Translations under genes and position numbers: made by a program
The notes under the pieces: model-generated
Databases searched by the model: none
Told to the model about the DNA's origin: nothing
What the model saw: only the letters and a program-made list of their open reading frames with translations
Assembly (NCBI GenBank): GCA_021647745.1
Contig: JAKIUB010000004.1
Location: 56,250 to 120,249, forward strand
Source: Paracoccaceae bacterium
GTDB lineage: Bacteria > Pseudomonadota > Alphaproteobacteria > Rhodobacterales > Rhodobacteraceae
DNA length: 64,000 nt
Direction: 5' to 3'
Shown here: piece after piece, positions 7,800-16,832 of the stretch
Position numbering within the stretch: the stretch's first letter is position 1
Layout: the number at the start of each line of letters is the position of its first letter

Positions 7800-8423
7800 T
7801 TATACGTGCGCAGATCTGATCCGGGCAATGACCAGCCGATACGGCCCCAGCGCCACCAGCGCCAGGCTCATTTTTACCGCAAAATCCGCCACTGCAAGGC
7901 TGACCCAAAGCGGCATCTCCGGCCCAAAGCCAAACATCGGGATAATCTCGCGCGCCCAGGAATTAGGCTGGGACGGGTCCAGAAAGATAAACATCGCACC
8001 AAAGGAAATGCTGAAAAACAGTACCGTATCAAGCGACGAGCCGATAAACGAGCTAACCAGCGGCGCTTTCCACCAACTGCCCTTGCGCAGGCGGTCAAAC
8101 ACACCGACATCGGTAAGCTGGGCTGCCAAAAATGCCACGCCGGAGCCGATGGCTATCCGCAGGCTTACCGCAGGGCCGTATTCAAGCATAATCTGCGAGC
8201 CAACCAAAGAGCTGGCCACCCCGACAGCAAACCCCGCCAAAACCACCTTGCGTGCCTGCTTTGCCCCGTATGTGCGGTTCATTATATCAGTGACCAAAAA
8301 GGCAAACGGATAGGTGAACGCCCCCCATGTCAGCCAGTCTCCGAGCAAAAACTGCACCAGAATATTGCTGGCAACCACAATAGTTGCCATGACGAGCACG
8401 CCAATTATCAATCCACGATTCAT
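7800..8423 (-). CDS. yhhQ: Queuosine precursor transporter (YhhQ/QPTR family)
   Basis: The 207-residue product has about six hydrophobic segments. It shows the family features NILVQFLLGDWLTWGAFTYP, FLVTDIMNRTYG and the stretch SFIGSSLDTVLFFSISFG. YhhQ imports 7-cyano-7-deazaguanine or related precursors for queuosine in tRNA. The protein should lie in the inner membrane. A downstream leader ORF and stem array separate it from the histidine phosphatase gene. No preQ1-type riboswitch was recognised in front of it. Confidence 0.85.
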   Translation of the reverse strand: MNRGLIIGVLVMATIVVASNILVQFLLGDWLTWGAFTYPFAFLVTDIMNRTYGAKQARKVVLAGFAVGVASSLVGSQIMLEYGPAVSLRIAIGSGVAFLAAQLTDVGVFDRLRKGSWWKAPLVSSFIGSSLDTVLFFSISFGAMFIFLDPSQPNSWAREIIPMFGFGPEMPLWVSLAVADFAVKMSLALVALGPYRLVIARIRSAHV

Positions 8424-8517
8424 TTTTTATCCCGTATTTTTATAGAAGGTCAGCGGTGACTTCTGCCGGATAAACCCGGCCGCGCCGCTATAGCCCCCTC
8501 ACCGGGCAATGGCAAGG

Positions 8518-9816
8518 CTACTTCAGTTTTTTGCGCACCCGCTTGCCCAGCCACCACACCAGCAGCACAACAGGCAAGGTGAGCGCTGCCACAAGCTGGT
8601 ATTTTTCCAGCCCCAGCGAGGGTGCCACCGGTTCGAGCAGATACGCCAAAAGCGACACCGCATAATAGCTGATTGCCACCACCGAAAGCCCCTCGACCGT
8701 TTCCTGCAAGCGCAACTGCAACCCCGCCCGCTGGTCCATGCGCTCCAGCACGAGGCGGTTTTGCTGGGCATTTTCGACATCCACCCGCGTACGCAGCAAA
8801 TTAGCAGCCCGCTCGGTGCGCTTGGACAGCCCCTCAAGCCGTTTGTTGGCAGAAATACAGGTGCGGATCGCCGGTTCATAGCGCCGCATCATAAATTCCG
8901 AAATCAGCTGGCGACCCTCGAAGCGCTCTTCGCGCATCAGTTTGATCCGTTGCTCGACAATACGCGCATACGCCTCGGTTGCCCCGAAACGAAAAGCTGT
9001 GTGAGACGCTAGATTTTCGATCCGCCCCGCCAGCCCCAACAGCTCTTCCAGCGTAGCGCTATCCTTGCTTTTGTCCTGCGAAATATGCTCGTAAATGCCC
9101 GAAAGCTCGTCCTCCATCCCCTCGGTTTCATCGATCACCTTGCGCGCCACGGGAAACCCGAGCATCGAGGCGTTCATATAGGTTTCGGTTTCAAGCAGGC
9201 GCTGGGCGATCCGCCCAAGGCGGCGCCGACTAACCCCTTTGTTGGTAATAATGGCAAAGCGAACATGACCGGATTCATCAATGCGGAAATCCGAAGCGAC
9301 AATAGCTTCGCGGTCCACCACATAAGACATCGTTACGCTTTCCGGCACAAACCACTGTCCGAGCTTTTTGCTGATTTCAGCCATGGGCCGGGTCGAAAAA
9401 TCTTCGCTTTCCATGCGGATCAACACCGAAGATATCACCACCCCGGGTGCCTCGGCGAGCCAGTCGGCCGGAAAAAGATTAAACGCCCGCCCTTCAAAAG
9501 GCCGCTCCTCTACCCCGTCGGCATAAAGCGTATAACTGACAAACTCCGAGTGCATCTCCCACTTCAAAAAGCTACGGCCAAGCTTGACCGCATGGTGCGT
9601 AGCCCCGGGCGCCGGATGCGCCGCGCCAAACCGATCAAGCAGTGCGAGCAGGTGGGCGCGATCCAGCCCACGGTCCCGCCTGGCCGCACCGCTGGGCTGC
9701 TTGATGGCCAGATAGGCAGCGCGGCAAGGCGCGGTCAGTTCGGGAAAGGGGCGGGCATGCAGCTCGCTATTGAGCGCATAGCGCAAAGGGTGATCCTCGA
9801 TGGGTTTTCCGGTCAT
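8518..9816 (-). CDS. DUF3422 family membrane-anchored protein
   Basis: The 432-residue protein begins with HPLRYALNSELHARPFPEL, the signature opening of DUF3422, and continues with a long soluble region including EFVSYTLYADG and RVDVENAQQNRLVLERMDQR. Two hydrophobic segments lie at the C-terminus (SYYAVSLLAYLLEP and ALTLPVVLLVWWLGKRV) and end in a basic KRVRKKLK tail, so the bulk of the protein should be cytoplasmic with a C-terminal membrane hairpin. Helical segments in the middle look coiled-coil-prone. The biochemical role of the family is not known to me. Confidence 0.85.
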   Translation of the reverse strand: MTGKPIEDHPLRYALNSELHARPFPELTAPCRAAYLAIKQPSGAARRDRGLDRAHLLALLDRFGAAHPAPGATHHAVKLGRSFLKWEMHSEFVSYTLYADGVEERPFEGRAFNLFPADWLAEAPGVVISSVLIRMESEDFSTRPMAEISKKLGQWFVPESVTMSYVVDREAIVASDFRIDESGHVRFAIITNKGVSRRRLGRIAQRLLETETYMNASMLGFPVARKVIDETEGMEDELSGIYEHISQDKSKDSATLEELLGLAGRIENLASHTAFRFGATEAYARIVEQRIKLMREERFEGRQLISEFMMRRYEPAIRTCISANKRLEGLSKRTERAANLLRTRVDVENAQQNRLVLERMDQRAGLQLRLQETVEGLSVVAISYYAVSLLAYLLEPVAPSLGLEKYQLVAALTLPVVLLVWWLGKRVRKKLK

Positions 9817-9886
9817 GGCTGCGTCCTTAAGGCTTGGGCCTTTGTTCCATCATTTAGCCATCCCCGCAAGGATTTCATCGCACAGT

Positions 9887-11698
9887 CTAGCTGCGCCCGA
9901 ACAGCCGTTCGATATCGGCCAGCTTCAGCTCTACATAGGTGGGGCGGCCGTGATTGCACTGGCCAGAATGGGGGGTAGCTTCCATTTCACGCAGCAATGC
10001 GTTCATCTCTTCGGCACTCATCCGGCGGCCCGAGCGGATGGAACCGTGGCAAGACATCCGGCTCAGCACTGCCTCGATCCGGTCTTTTACCGATTGGCTC
10101 TGGCCAAGGTCTGCCAGCTCGTCGGCAATATCGCGCAGCAGTTTTGCCGCGTTGATCTCGCCCAGTATCGCCGGGGTTTCGCGCACACATATCGTGCTGT
10201 CACCAAAGGCCTCGTAAACCAGCCCCAGTGGGCGCATTGCCTCGGCAACCTCAAGCAGGCGGGCGCAATCAGGGGCGGAAAGCTCGACAATCTCGGGGAT
10301 AAGCAGCGCTTGCGATGGCACACCATTAGCCCCCGATTGATGCTTGAGCCGCTCATATACCAGCCGCTCATGGGCGGCGTGCTGGTCTATGATAACCATG
10401 CCGCTGGCGGTTTGGGCGACGATATAGTTTTCGTGCAACTGCGCGCGTGCCACCCCCAGTGGCAGATCGTCTGGCGGTGGTGCTTGCGGCGCATCTTCCA
10501 CCCGACCTGCCTGCCAGCCGCGGCTCTCGGCAAAACCGGTAGCGGGCATGGCGGCGCGGTCGCGGTTCATTGGCATCTGATACAGCATATCGGGGCGTGG
10601 CTCGGGCTGCATTGCCCCCAATGTGGCAGTGGTAAGCGTGGTAGAGCCACGGTGGCCGGCCTCTGCCAGCGCGTGTTTGAGCGCCGATACGATCAGCCCG
10701 CGCGCCACACCGGGCTGTTGAAAGCGCACTTCGGCCTTGGCGGGGTGGACATTCACATCCACCAGCTCGGGGGAGCAATCAAGAAAGAGCGCCGCTGCGG
10801 GGTGGCGGTCTCGGCTCAAAAAATCGGAATAGGCGGCACGCAGAGCGCCGTGCAGTTGTTTATCCCGCACCGGCCGGCCATTGACAAAGAAAAACTGCGC
10901 CACCGCCGCACCGCGTGAATAGGTCGGCAGGGCCGCATAGCCACTAAGCCGAATTCCCTCGCGCTCGGCCTCGATCTCCAACGCGTTTTCGATAAATTCA
11001 CGGCCCATAATGCGCCGCAAACGAGCCTGAAGGCGGTCACCTTCGCCCCCGATATCGGCCCGAAAGACAACCCGCCCCTCACCGCCCCCGCTGACATCGC
11101 GCAAGACAAACACCACATCCGGTGCCGCCATCGCCAGACGCTTGACCACATCACCGATCGCCCGCGCTTCGGCCACAGAGCTGCGCAGGAATTTCAGCCG
11201 CGCCGGAGTGGCATGAAACAGATCACGCAGCTCGACATTGGTGCCCTCCGGCCCGGCCGCCGGCTCAACCTCACCGGCCAGCCCGCCATCCACCACAATT
11301 TTATAAGCCGAACCGGCACCGGTAAAACGCGAGGTTATGCTCAGCCGGCCAACCGCACCGAGCGAAGGCAAGGCCTCGCCGCGAAAGCCGAAAGAATGGA
11401 TGTTAAGCAGGTCCGAGCCGTCAATTTTAGAGGTTGCATGGCGGGAAAGTGCCAACGGTAGCTCGGCCGCCGGAATGCCGCTGCCATCATCAATCACCCG
11501 CAGCAGGGTCTTGCCGCCATCGGCATAAAATATCTCGACGCGGCGGGCCTGCGCATCCAGCGCGTTTTCCACCAGCTCTTTTATGGCTGATGCCGGCCGC
11601 TCGACAACCTCTCCAGCCGCTATCCGGTTGGCGGCAGCATCATCAAGCTGGCGGATAGGCTTGCGGTCTTGCATGATATTGGGGTTTCGAGCATTCAT
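9887..11698 (-). CDS. mutL: DNA mismatch repair protein MutL
   Basis: The N-terminal GHKL ATPase has ELVENALDA (41-49), DDGSGIP (71-76) and GFRGEALPSL. The C-terminal half contains DQHAAHERLVYE (from residue 438), the metal-binding motif of MutL proteins that nick DNA themselves, plus SCHGSIRSG and CNHGRP (581-586). So this MutL should be an endonuclease, consistent with alphaproteobacteria lacking MutH. In-frame starts at 11698 and 11674 are both possible, and neither has a strong ribosome site. The 603-residue length is normal. Confidence 0.95.
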   Translation of the reverse strand: MNARNPNIMQDRKPIRQLDDAAANRIAAGEVVERPASAIKELVENALDAQARRVEIFYADGGKTLLRVIDDGSGIPAAELPLALSRHATSKIDGSDLLNIHSFGFRGEALPSLGAVGRLSITSRFTGAGSAYKIVVDGGLAGEVEPAAGPEGTNVELRDLFHATPARLKFLRSSVAEARAIGDVVKRLAMAAPDVVFVLRDVSGGGEGRVVFRADIGGEGDRLQARLRRIMGREFIENALEIEAEREGIRLSGYAALPTYSRGAAVAQFFFVNGRPVRDKQLHGALRAAYSDFLSRDRHPAAALFLDCSPELVDVNVHPAKAEVRFQQPGVARGLIVSALKHALAEAGHRGSTTLTTATLGAMQPEPRPDMLYQMPMNRDRAAMPATGFAESRGWQAGRVEDAPQAPPPDDLPLGVARAQLHENYIVAQTASGMVIIDQHAAHERLVYERLKHQSGANGVPSQALLIPEIVELSAPDCARLLEVAEAMRPLGLVYEAFGDSTICVRETPAILGEINAAKLLRDIADELADLGQSQSVKDRIEAVLSRMSCHGSIRSGRRMSAEEMNALLREMEATPHSGQCNHGRPTYVELKLADIERLFGRS

Positions 11699-11846
11699 AC
11701 CACTACCTATAGCATGGCCTAACCTGATTCTGGAAGGTATAAGACGCGCGGCCGCGCCCCTCTGCGGCCTGTGCCGACGAGGGGTGGCCCGCCTCCAGGC
11801 AGCGTAAAAAGCCGGGGTAAGCGCCGAGAAGGCACCCCCCGAACGG

Positions 11847-13157
11847 TTATTCTGTTGCCAGACCCACCGGTTGGCCTGTCACCACAATACGCAGGCTTTC
11901 CGGCTGATAGAGCGCCGCTGCCACCCTGTTGATCTCCTCCAGCGTCACGGCATTTACCAGCTCGTTACGCTCGTCAACATAGGAAATCGGTAGCTCCGCC
12001 AGCTGCAATCCGGCCAGTATACCGGCAATCTTGGCATTGCCGTCAAAACGCAGCGGATAGGCGCCGGTCAGGTAGCGCGTGGCGATAGCCAGCTCTTCAG
12101 CGCTGACACCGTTTTTTGCCATTTCGGCCCATTGCGCCTGCACGATCTCCACAGCTTCGGCAACGGTTTCATTGCCGCTTGAAAAATTCCCCATATAGAT
12201 CGCCGCATGCTGGTAAGGCAGCAAATAGCTTGATATCCCGTAAGTCAGCCCGCGCTTCTCGCGCACCTCGACATTGAGCCGCGCGGTAGAAGAGCGCCCG
12301 CCCATGATATGATTGAGCACATAGGCCGCGAGATAATCGGGATCATCACGCTTCAGGCCCGGCTGGGCAAAGATCACCACCGATTGCGGGGTTTCAAAGT
12401 CTATCGCAGTTATGCCCGCTTGCAGCACCGGCTCGATATCGGGCACAGAATCGACAATATCATCCGGCAAATCGCCCAGTAGGGTATCGAGCATTTCACC
12501 CAGCGCTGCGGGGGTGATATCACCAACCACACCGATATAGACATTATTGCGGCCCAGTGCCTGCCGGTACGCCGTGCGCATATCATCCGGGCTCAGCGCG
12601 GCCACGGTTTCCAGCGTGCCATCGCCGGGCTGACCGTAGGGGTGATCGGGAAAGACAATTTGCCGAAAAGCCTTGCCGGCTATTGCCTGCGGGTCGGTCT
12701 CGTTCGAGCGCAGGAAAGACATCGCCTGCCCCTTTACGCGCTCAAAAGCCGCAGCGTCAAAATTCGGCTCGTTAAGCGCCATGCGCAGCAAGGCAATGCT
12801 TTGCTCAAGGTTCGAGGTCAGCATCGAGGCGCGCACGCTGACGGAGTCGCGCCCTGCATTAAAGCTGAAGCGCGCGCCAAGCTCGTCGCTGCGCTCGGCA
12901 AAGCCCGTGGCATCCAGCGCACCGGCTCCTTCTTCAAGCAGGCCTGCCATCAATGTGGTTGCGCCCAGTTTATCAGCCGGATCTTGCGAAGCTCCACCAA
13001 GAAAGCTGATCTGGATCGACACCATCGGAATGCTGTTTTCCTGCACCAGCCAAGCCGTAATACCGCCCTTTGATACAACTTCCTGAATGTGGGTGGCGGC
13101 CCGGAGCGGCAGCGCCGCCAGCAGGATCAGGGCACAGGTTGCAATAATACGTTTCAT
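11847..13157 (-). CDS. M16 peptidase-like protein, non-catalytic partner
   Basis: This 436-residue exported protein has a signal peptide (MKRIIATCALILLAALPLRA) and the M16 fold. The stretch GGRSSTARLNVEVREKRGLT is the family's R/Y motif. Where an active M16 enzyme has HxxEH, this sequence reads LMAGLLEEGAGAL, so the zinc site is lost. It overlaps by four bases the preceding gene for a catalytically complete M16 protein, and the two probably form a periplasmic alpha/beta heterodimer like mitochondrial processing peptidase. Confidence 0.88.
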   Translation of the reverse strand: MKRIIATCALILLAALPLRAATHIQEVVSKGGITAWLVQENSIPMVSIQISFLGGASQDPADKLGATTLMAGLLEEGAGALDATGFAERSDELGARFSFNAGRDSVSVRASMLTSNLEQSIALLRMALNEPNFDAAAFERVKGQAMSFLRSNETDPQAIAGKAFRQIVFPDHPYGQPGDGTLETVAALSPDDMRTAYRQALGRNNVYIGVVGDITPAALGEMLDTLLGDLPDDIVDSVPDIEPVLQAGITAIDFETPQSVVIFAQPGLKRDDPDYLAAYVLNHIMGGRSSTARLNVEVREKRGLTYGISSYLLPYQHAAIYMGNFSSGNETVAEAVEIVQAQWAEMAKNGVSAEELAIATRYLTGAYPLRFDGNAKIAGILAGLQLAELPISYVDERNELVNAVTLEEINRVAAALYQPESLRIVVTGQPVGLATE

Positions 13158-14494
13158 TGGTCGCTCTCCTTTTCGCCCATCAGATAGCCGGTCACCGATT
13201 GCCGGATATCCAGCACACCGCGCGCAGCTTCTTGTATATCTTCTGCCGTTACCGCCTGCAAAATATCGGGCCAGTCTTGCACATCCTTTACCGTCAGCCC
13301 CGATGTCAGCGCTGCACCGTAGCGCCGGGCGAGGCCCATCTGGCTGTCCATCGCGTATATCTCGCTGGCAAGCAGGCTGGCCTTTGAGCGGGCGAGCCGG
13401 TCGGCATCAACCCCGTTTTCAATCAGGTATTCGAGCGTGGCATCAAGCCGGGCTTCGGCCTCTTCGAGCGAGGTATCGGGCTTGGGCACAACATACACCC
13501 CGAACGTATCCCTGTCATAAGACAACCCGCTATAAAATGCCCCTGTCGATAGTGCTATACCCTCGTCGAGCTGCAAGCGCTGGCCGAGCAGCGAGGTGAT
13601 GCCACCGCCGCCAAGCACATCCGCCAGCAAACCGAGCGCGGCAGCTTCCTGCTGGTTTCCCGCCTGCCGGTTTTCGGCCAGATAGGTGCGGATAACATAA
13701 GGGGTTGCCACGCGAGGATCACGATAGGTCAACCGGCGCTCGGCGCGCTGAGGCGGCTCTTGCGGGCGCAAACGGTTTTTGATGCCCTCCGAGGGCTGGA
13801 GCGGGCCGTAATATTGTCGGGCCAGCGCCAATACCTCCTCGGGTCTCACATCGCCGGCTACAACCAGAATAGCATTGTTGGGGGCGTAAAACTGCCCGTA
13901 AAAATCAAGTGCGTCTTCTAGGGTGAGCGCAGCTACCTCGTTAGGCCAGCCGATAATAGGCGTGCCGTAGGGGTGATTGAGAAACTGCGCCGCATTGCGT
14001 TGCTCGGAGAAAAGACTGCCTGGGTCGCTATCGGTGCGCAGGGCACGCTCTTCGATCACCACATCGCGTTCGGTCAGCATGGCGGCATCGTCAAGGATCA
14101 GCCCACGCATGCGATCGGCTTCCATCTCCATCATCATCGGCAACCGGTCGACCGCAACCTGCTGGAAATAGGCGGTATAATCCTGTGAGGTGAAGGCATT
14201 ATCCTCGCCACCATTGGCCTCGACCACCTCGCCAAAGGTGCCGTCCGGCACAGCTTCGGTGCCCTTGAACATCAGATGTTCGAGAAAATGCGCAATGCCG
14301 GATTTGCCGGCAGGCTCGTCAGCCGCACCCACACGATACCACACCATATGCGTAACAATCGGCGCGCGGTTATCCTCGATCACCACCACTTCCATACCGT
14401 TATCCAATGTATAATTGGTCACCGGCACCTGCTGGGCCACCGCCATTGGCCCCCAAATGAGCGCCAGTGCCGCCAACCCTAATATTTGCCGCAT
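13154..14494 (-). CDS. M16 family zinc metallopeptidase, catalytic partner
   Basis: After a signal peptide (MRQILGLAALALIWGPMAVA) the enzyme shows GIAHFLEHLMFKGT, the inverted zinc motif HxxEH. The distal Glu ligand lies in the ENAFTSQDYTAYF/EMEADRM region, typical of processing-type M16 peptidases. It is therefore the active member of the pair and acts on peptides in the periplasm. ATG 14521 would prefix nine residues before the signal, so 14494 was preferred. Its last bases overlap the start of the non-catalytic partner (ATGA), implying stoichiometric translation. Confidence 0.9.
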   Translation of the reverse strand: MRQILGLAALALIWGPMAVAQQVPVTNYTLDNGMEVVVIEDNRAPIVTHMVWYRVGAADEPAGKSGIAHFLEHLMFKGTEAVPDGTFGEVVEANGGEDNAFTSQDYTAYFQQVAVDRLPMMMEMEADRMRGLILDDAAMLTERDVVIEERALRTDSDPGSLFSEQRNAAQFLNHPYGTPIIGWPNEVAALTLEDALDFYGQFYAPNNAILVVAGDVRPEEVLALARQYYGPLQPSEGIKNRLRPQEPPQRAERRLTYRDPRVATPYVIRTYLAENRQAGNQQEAAALGLLADVLGGGGITSLLGQRLQLDEGIALSTGAFYSGLSYDRDTFGVYVVPKPDTSLEEAEARLDATLEYLIENGVDADRLARSKASLLASEIYAMDSQMGLARRYGAALTSGLTVKDVQDWPDILQAVTAEDIQEAARGVLDIRQSVTGYLMGEKESDQ

Positions 14495-14590
14495 TCCCAA
14501 TCTCCTTGATAACTTTACCATAAGATAACCCCCGAAGTGCCAAGATCAACCGAAGATACGAAACCGTGATCACAAAAACCGGCAAAAATC

Positions 14591-15076
14591 TTAGCGTTTA
14601 TGTGATTTTTCCGGCTTTTTATTATCAAAAATAATAACACCGGCAATCCCGGCAAAAATCGAAATATCCGCGACATTAAACACAAAGGGGTTATTGATGC
14701 CACAACAGCTCATATTGAGAAAATCGGCAACAGCACCATAGGCCAGCCGGTCATATATATTGCCAATGGCACCACCAACAACCAATCCAACCGAAAGCTG
14801 GAGCCAAAACTTGCGGGTATTGCGAAACCAGAAAAGCAGGGCCGCAGAAAATGCCAGCCCGATCCCGATCAGCACCCATTTTGTTATATCGCTACCCGAG
14901 GCAAACAGCCCAAAATTCATCCCCTCGTTCCAGCCCATGCGCAGGTTGAGATAAGGCGGCCACACGTCGATCGCATAGATATTGCGCAGGTCCATCCCCT
15001 CGACCACCCAGAACTTCAGCCCGCGGTCCAGCAGGAAGATAATAGCTGAAATACCGAGGATTCGAATAAGTGGCAT
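14591..15076 (-). CDS. lspA: Lipoprotein signal peptidase LspA
   Basis: This inner-membrane aspartic protease removes signal peptides from prolipoproteins. Four hydrophobic segments are visible in 161 residues. The two catalytic aspartates sit in GGAIGNIYDRL (D109) and VFNVADISI (D137). An internal insert, NMSCCGINNP, between the last two helices carries a Cys pair not usual in the family. The predicted lipoproteins at 4713 and 28951 would be substrates. The gene lies upstream of the M16 peptidase pair on the same strand with about 100 bases between. Confidence 0.95.
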   Translation of the reverse strand: MPLIRILGISAIIFLLDRGLKFWVVEGMDLRNIYAIDVWPPYLNLRMGWNEGMNFGLFASGSDITKWVLIGIGLAFSAALLFWFRNTRKFWLQLSVGLVVGGAIGNIYDRLAYGAVADFLNMSCCGINNPFVFNVADISIFAGIAGVIIFDNKKPEKSHKR

Positions 15077-15234
15077 GGCAGGCTCCTGTGGTTGCTGTGC
15101 CTGTTTAGGTCAAGCAAAAGGCAGCGGCAAGTGTTTCAGTATCTCACCAAATCGTTCACACACGTGAATTCAACAATCCATCAATGTGCTTTATGCGAGG
15201 TTATCAAGTAATTATCATCAGGAGATATAAACCC

Positions 15235-16170
15235 ATGTTTAAGAGATTGACCCTTGCCAGCCTTGTGGCAGCCAGCTTTACCGGTGTTGCGGCGCAAGAG
15301 ATGCCCTATCCGGACACGATTGTTATTCTGGATGTCTCCAATTCTATGTGGGGGCAAATCGACGGGGTGGCAAAGATCGAGATCGCGCGCACCGTGCTGT
15401 CCGGGCTGGTTGACGGGTTGGAAACCGACTCCGAATTCGGGCTGATGGCTTACGGGCATAACAACAGCGATTGCGGCAATATCGAAATGGTTCTGCCGGT
15501 GGGGCCGCTTGATGCGGGACAATTTGCCAACGCGGTCAACAGCCTGACCCCGCATGGCCGCACCCCGCTGGTTGCCGCAGTTGATCAGGCCGCTGATGCC
15601 CTGCAATATAAAACCCGCTCCGCGCGGATCGTGCTGGTGACGGACGGGGTGGAAAGCTGCGGTGGAGACCTGAAATCCCTTGCCGATGCGCTAGGTAGCG
15701 ACAGCCTTGATTTTACCGCCCATGTTATCGCGTTTGATGTGGTGGATGCCGGAAAACAGGCCGAGCTTGGCTATCTGGCAGAGCAAACCGGCGGGCTGTT
15801 TGTCAGCGCGGATTCCACCGCCGAGCTAAAAGCCGCCCTGCAATCCATGATGGGCGATATGGACGGAACCCCGATGGACGCCACCGCCGAAACCATGGGC
15901 GAGAGCATGATATCTGCCACCCTGAGCGCACCGGAAGAGACCGGCCCCCGCAGCCGGATCATGGTTGATTTTACCGGCCCGATGGCGGGCGGGGATTATA
16001 TCGGCCTTTCCAATGCGGGCGCGGCGGATGACGCAGTGCTGGCCGCAGCCATGGCCGGCAGCTCCGGCAGCGCCTTGCTGATCGCGCCGCGCACACCGGG
16101 AAGCTACGAGCTGCGCTATTACACCGCTGATGGCGAAGTGCTGGCCATAAAGGCTATCACGGTCCGCTAG
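15235..16170 (+). CDS. Exported von Willebrand factor A domain protein
   Basis: The 311-residue protein has a signal peptide (MFKRLTLASLVAASFTGVAA) and a VWA domain. Its metal-ion-dependent adhesion site is complete: DVSNSMW (Asp33, Ser35, Ser37), a Thr in LTPHGRTPL and TDGVESCGGD. A linker rich in Met, Asp and Thr joins it to a C-terminal Ig-like beta domain (IMVDFTGPMAGGDYIGL, PGSYELRYYTADG). Such proteins usually bind protein partners in the envelope. AGGAG ten bases upstream favours this start over in-frame 15184. No partner gene is adjacent. Confidence 0.8.
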   Translation: MFKRLTLASLVAASFTGVAAQEMPYPDTIVILDVSNSMWGQIDGVAKIEIARTVLSGLVDGLETDSEFGLMAYGHNNSDCGNIEMVLPVGPLDAGQFANAVNSLTPHGRTPLVAAVDQAADALQYKTRSARIVLVTDGVESCGGDLKSLADALGSDSLDFTAHVIAFDVVDAGKQAELGYLAEQTGGLFVSADSTAELKAALQSMMGDMDGTPMDATAETMGESMISATLSAPEETGPRSRIMVDFTGPMAGGDYIGLSNAGAADDAVLAAAMAGSSGSALLIAPRTPGSYELRYYTADGEVLAIKAITVR

Positions 16171-16178
16171 CTCCGCGG

Positions 16179-16832
16179 TCAAAAGGGGCAAGGCGCTTGA
16201 AAAGCCACGCGCCGGCCCCCGCTAGGGTGGTAAACTTCCAGCCGCTGCGCATGCAGACAGAGGCGCGGGGCGGCGCTCAGCGCCTCGCCGGTTGCATAAA
16301 ACCGGTCTCCCAGAATGGCGTGGCCAATCATCAGCATATGCACACGGAGCTGGTGGCTACGGCCAGTCGTCGGCAGCAATTTCAGCCGCGCATGGTCAGG
16401 TTTTCGCTCCAATACCTGCCAGCGGGTATGCGCCGCCTTGCCCTGCTCGAAACAGACTTTTTGCAGCGGGCGATTGGGCCAGTCCACTATCAGCGGCAGA
16501 TCCACTTCGCCTTGATCTTCGGGCTGACCCCAAACCAGCGCTTCATAGGTTTTATCAGTATGCCGTCGCTCGAACTGCAACCCCAGATGCCGCTGCGCCG
16601 CTTTGTTGAGCGCAAAGACCATCACACCCGAAGTATCCATATCCAGCCGATGCACCAACAGCGCATCCGGAAATTCGGCCTTGGCCCGCGCCTCCAGGCA
16701 ATCCGCATGTTCGGCTGCTTTACCGGGCACCGAAAGCAGGCCGGAAGGCTTGTCCAGCACCAGCAAATCCGCATCCTGATGCAGGATATTCAGCGGCCCG
16801 TCGGGGGGCGCATAGATAAACTCAGCCTGCAT
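16179..16832 (-). CDS. RluA-family RNA pseudouridine synthase
   Basis: The motif HRLDMDTSGV (61-70) holds the catalytic aspartate (D64) that attacks uridine. LVLDKPSGLLSVPG and the C-terminal GRSHQLRVHM complete the family signature. At 217 residues without an S4 domain it resembles RluA itself, which modifies 23S rRNA U746 and tRNA U32, rather than RluC or RluD. Which site is modified here is not certain. The gene starts inside the last codons of pgi (11-base overlap), placing it at the end of the Entner-Doudoroff operon. Confidence 0.85.
   Translation of the reverse strand: MQAEFIYAPPDGPLNILHQDADLLVLDKPSGLLSVPGKAAEHADCLEARAKAEFPDALLVHRLDMDTSGVMVFALNKAAQRHLGLQFERRHTDKTYEALVWGQPEDQGEVDLPLIVDWPNRPLQKVCFEQGKAAHTRWQVLERKPDHARLKLLPTTGRSHQLRVHMLMIGHAILGDRFYATGEALSAAPRLCLHAQRLEVYHPSGGRRVAFQAPCPF

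Noticed and set aside
9085..9978. Long plus-strand open frame opposite the DUF3422 gene
   Set aside because: It is antisense to a gene with clear family motifs, has the proline/histidine/arginine-rich look of an antisense shadow and no ribosome site.
11699..11846. GC-rich dyads between mutL and the M16 gene (CGCGGCCGCG; CCCCTC/GAGGGG)
   Set aside because: They are compatible with random GC-rich sequence, have no T-run for a terminator and no conserved riboswitch core.
11847..14494. Second M16 protein as a novel or broken protease
   Set aside because: An active/inactive M16 pair encoded by overlapping genes is the normal state in alphaproteobacteria, so loss of HxxEH in one partner is not a mutation of interest.
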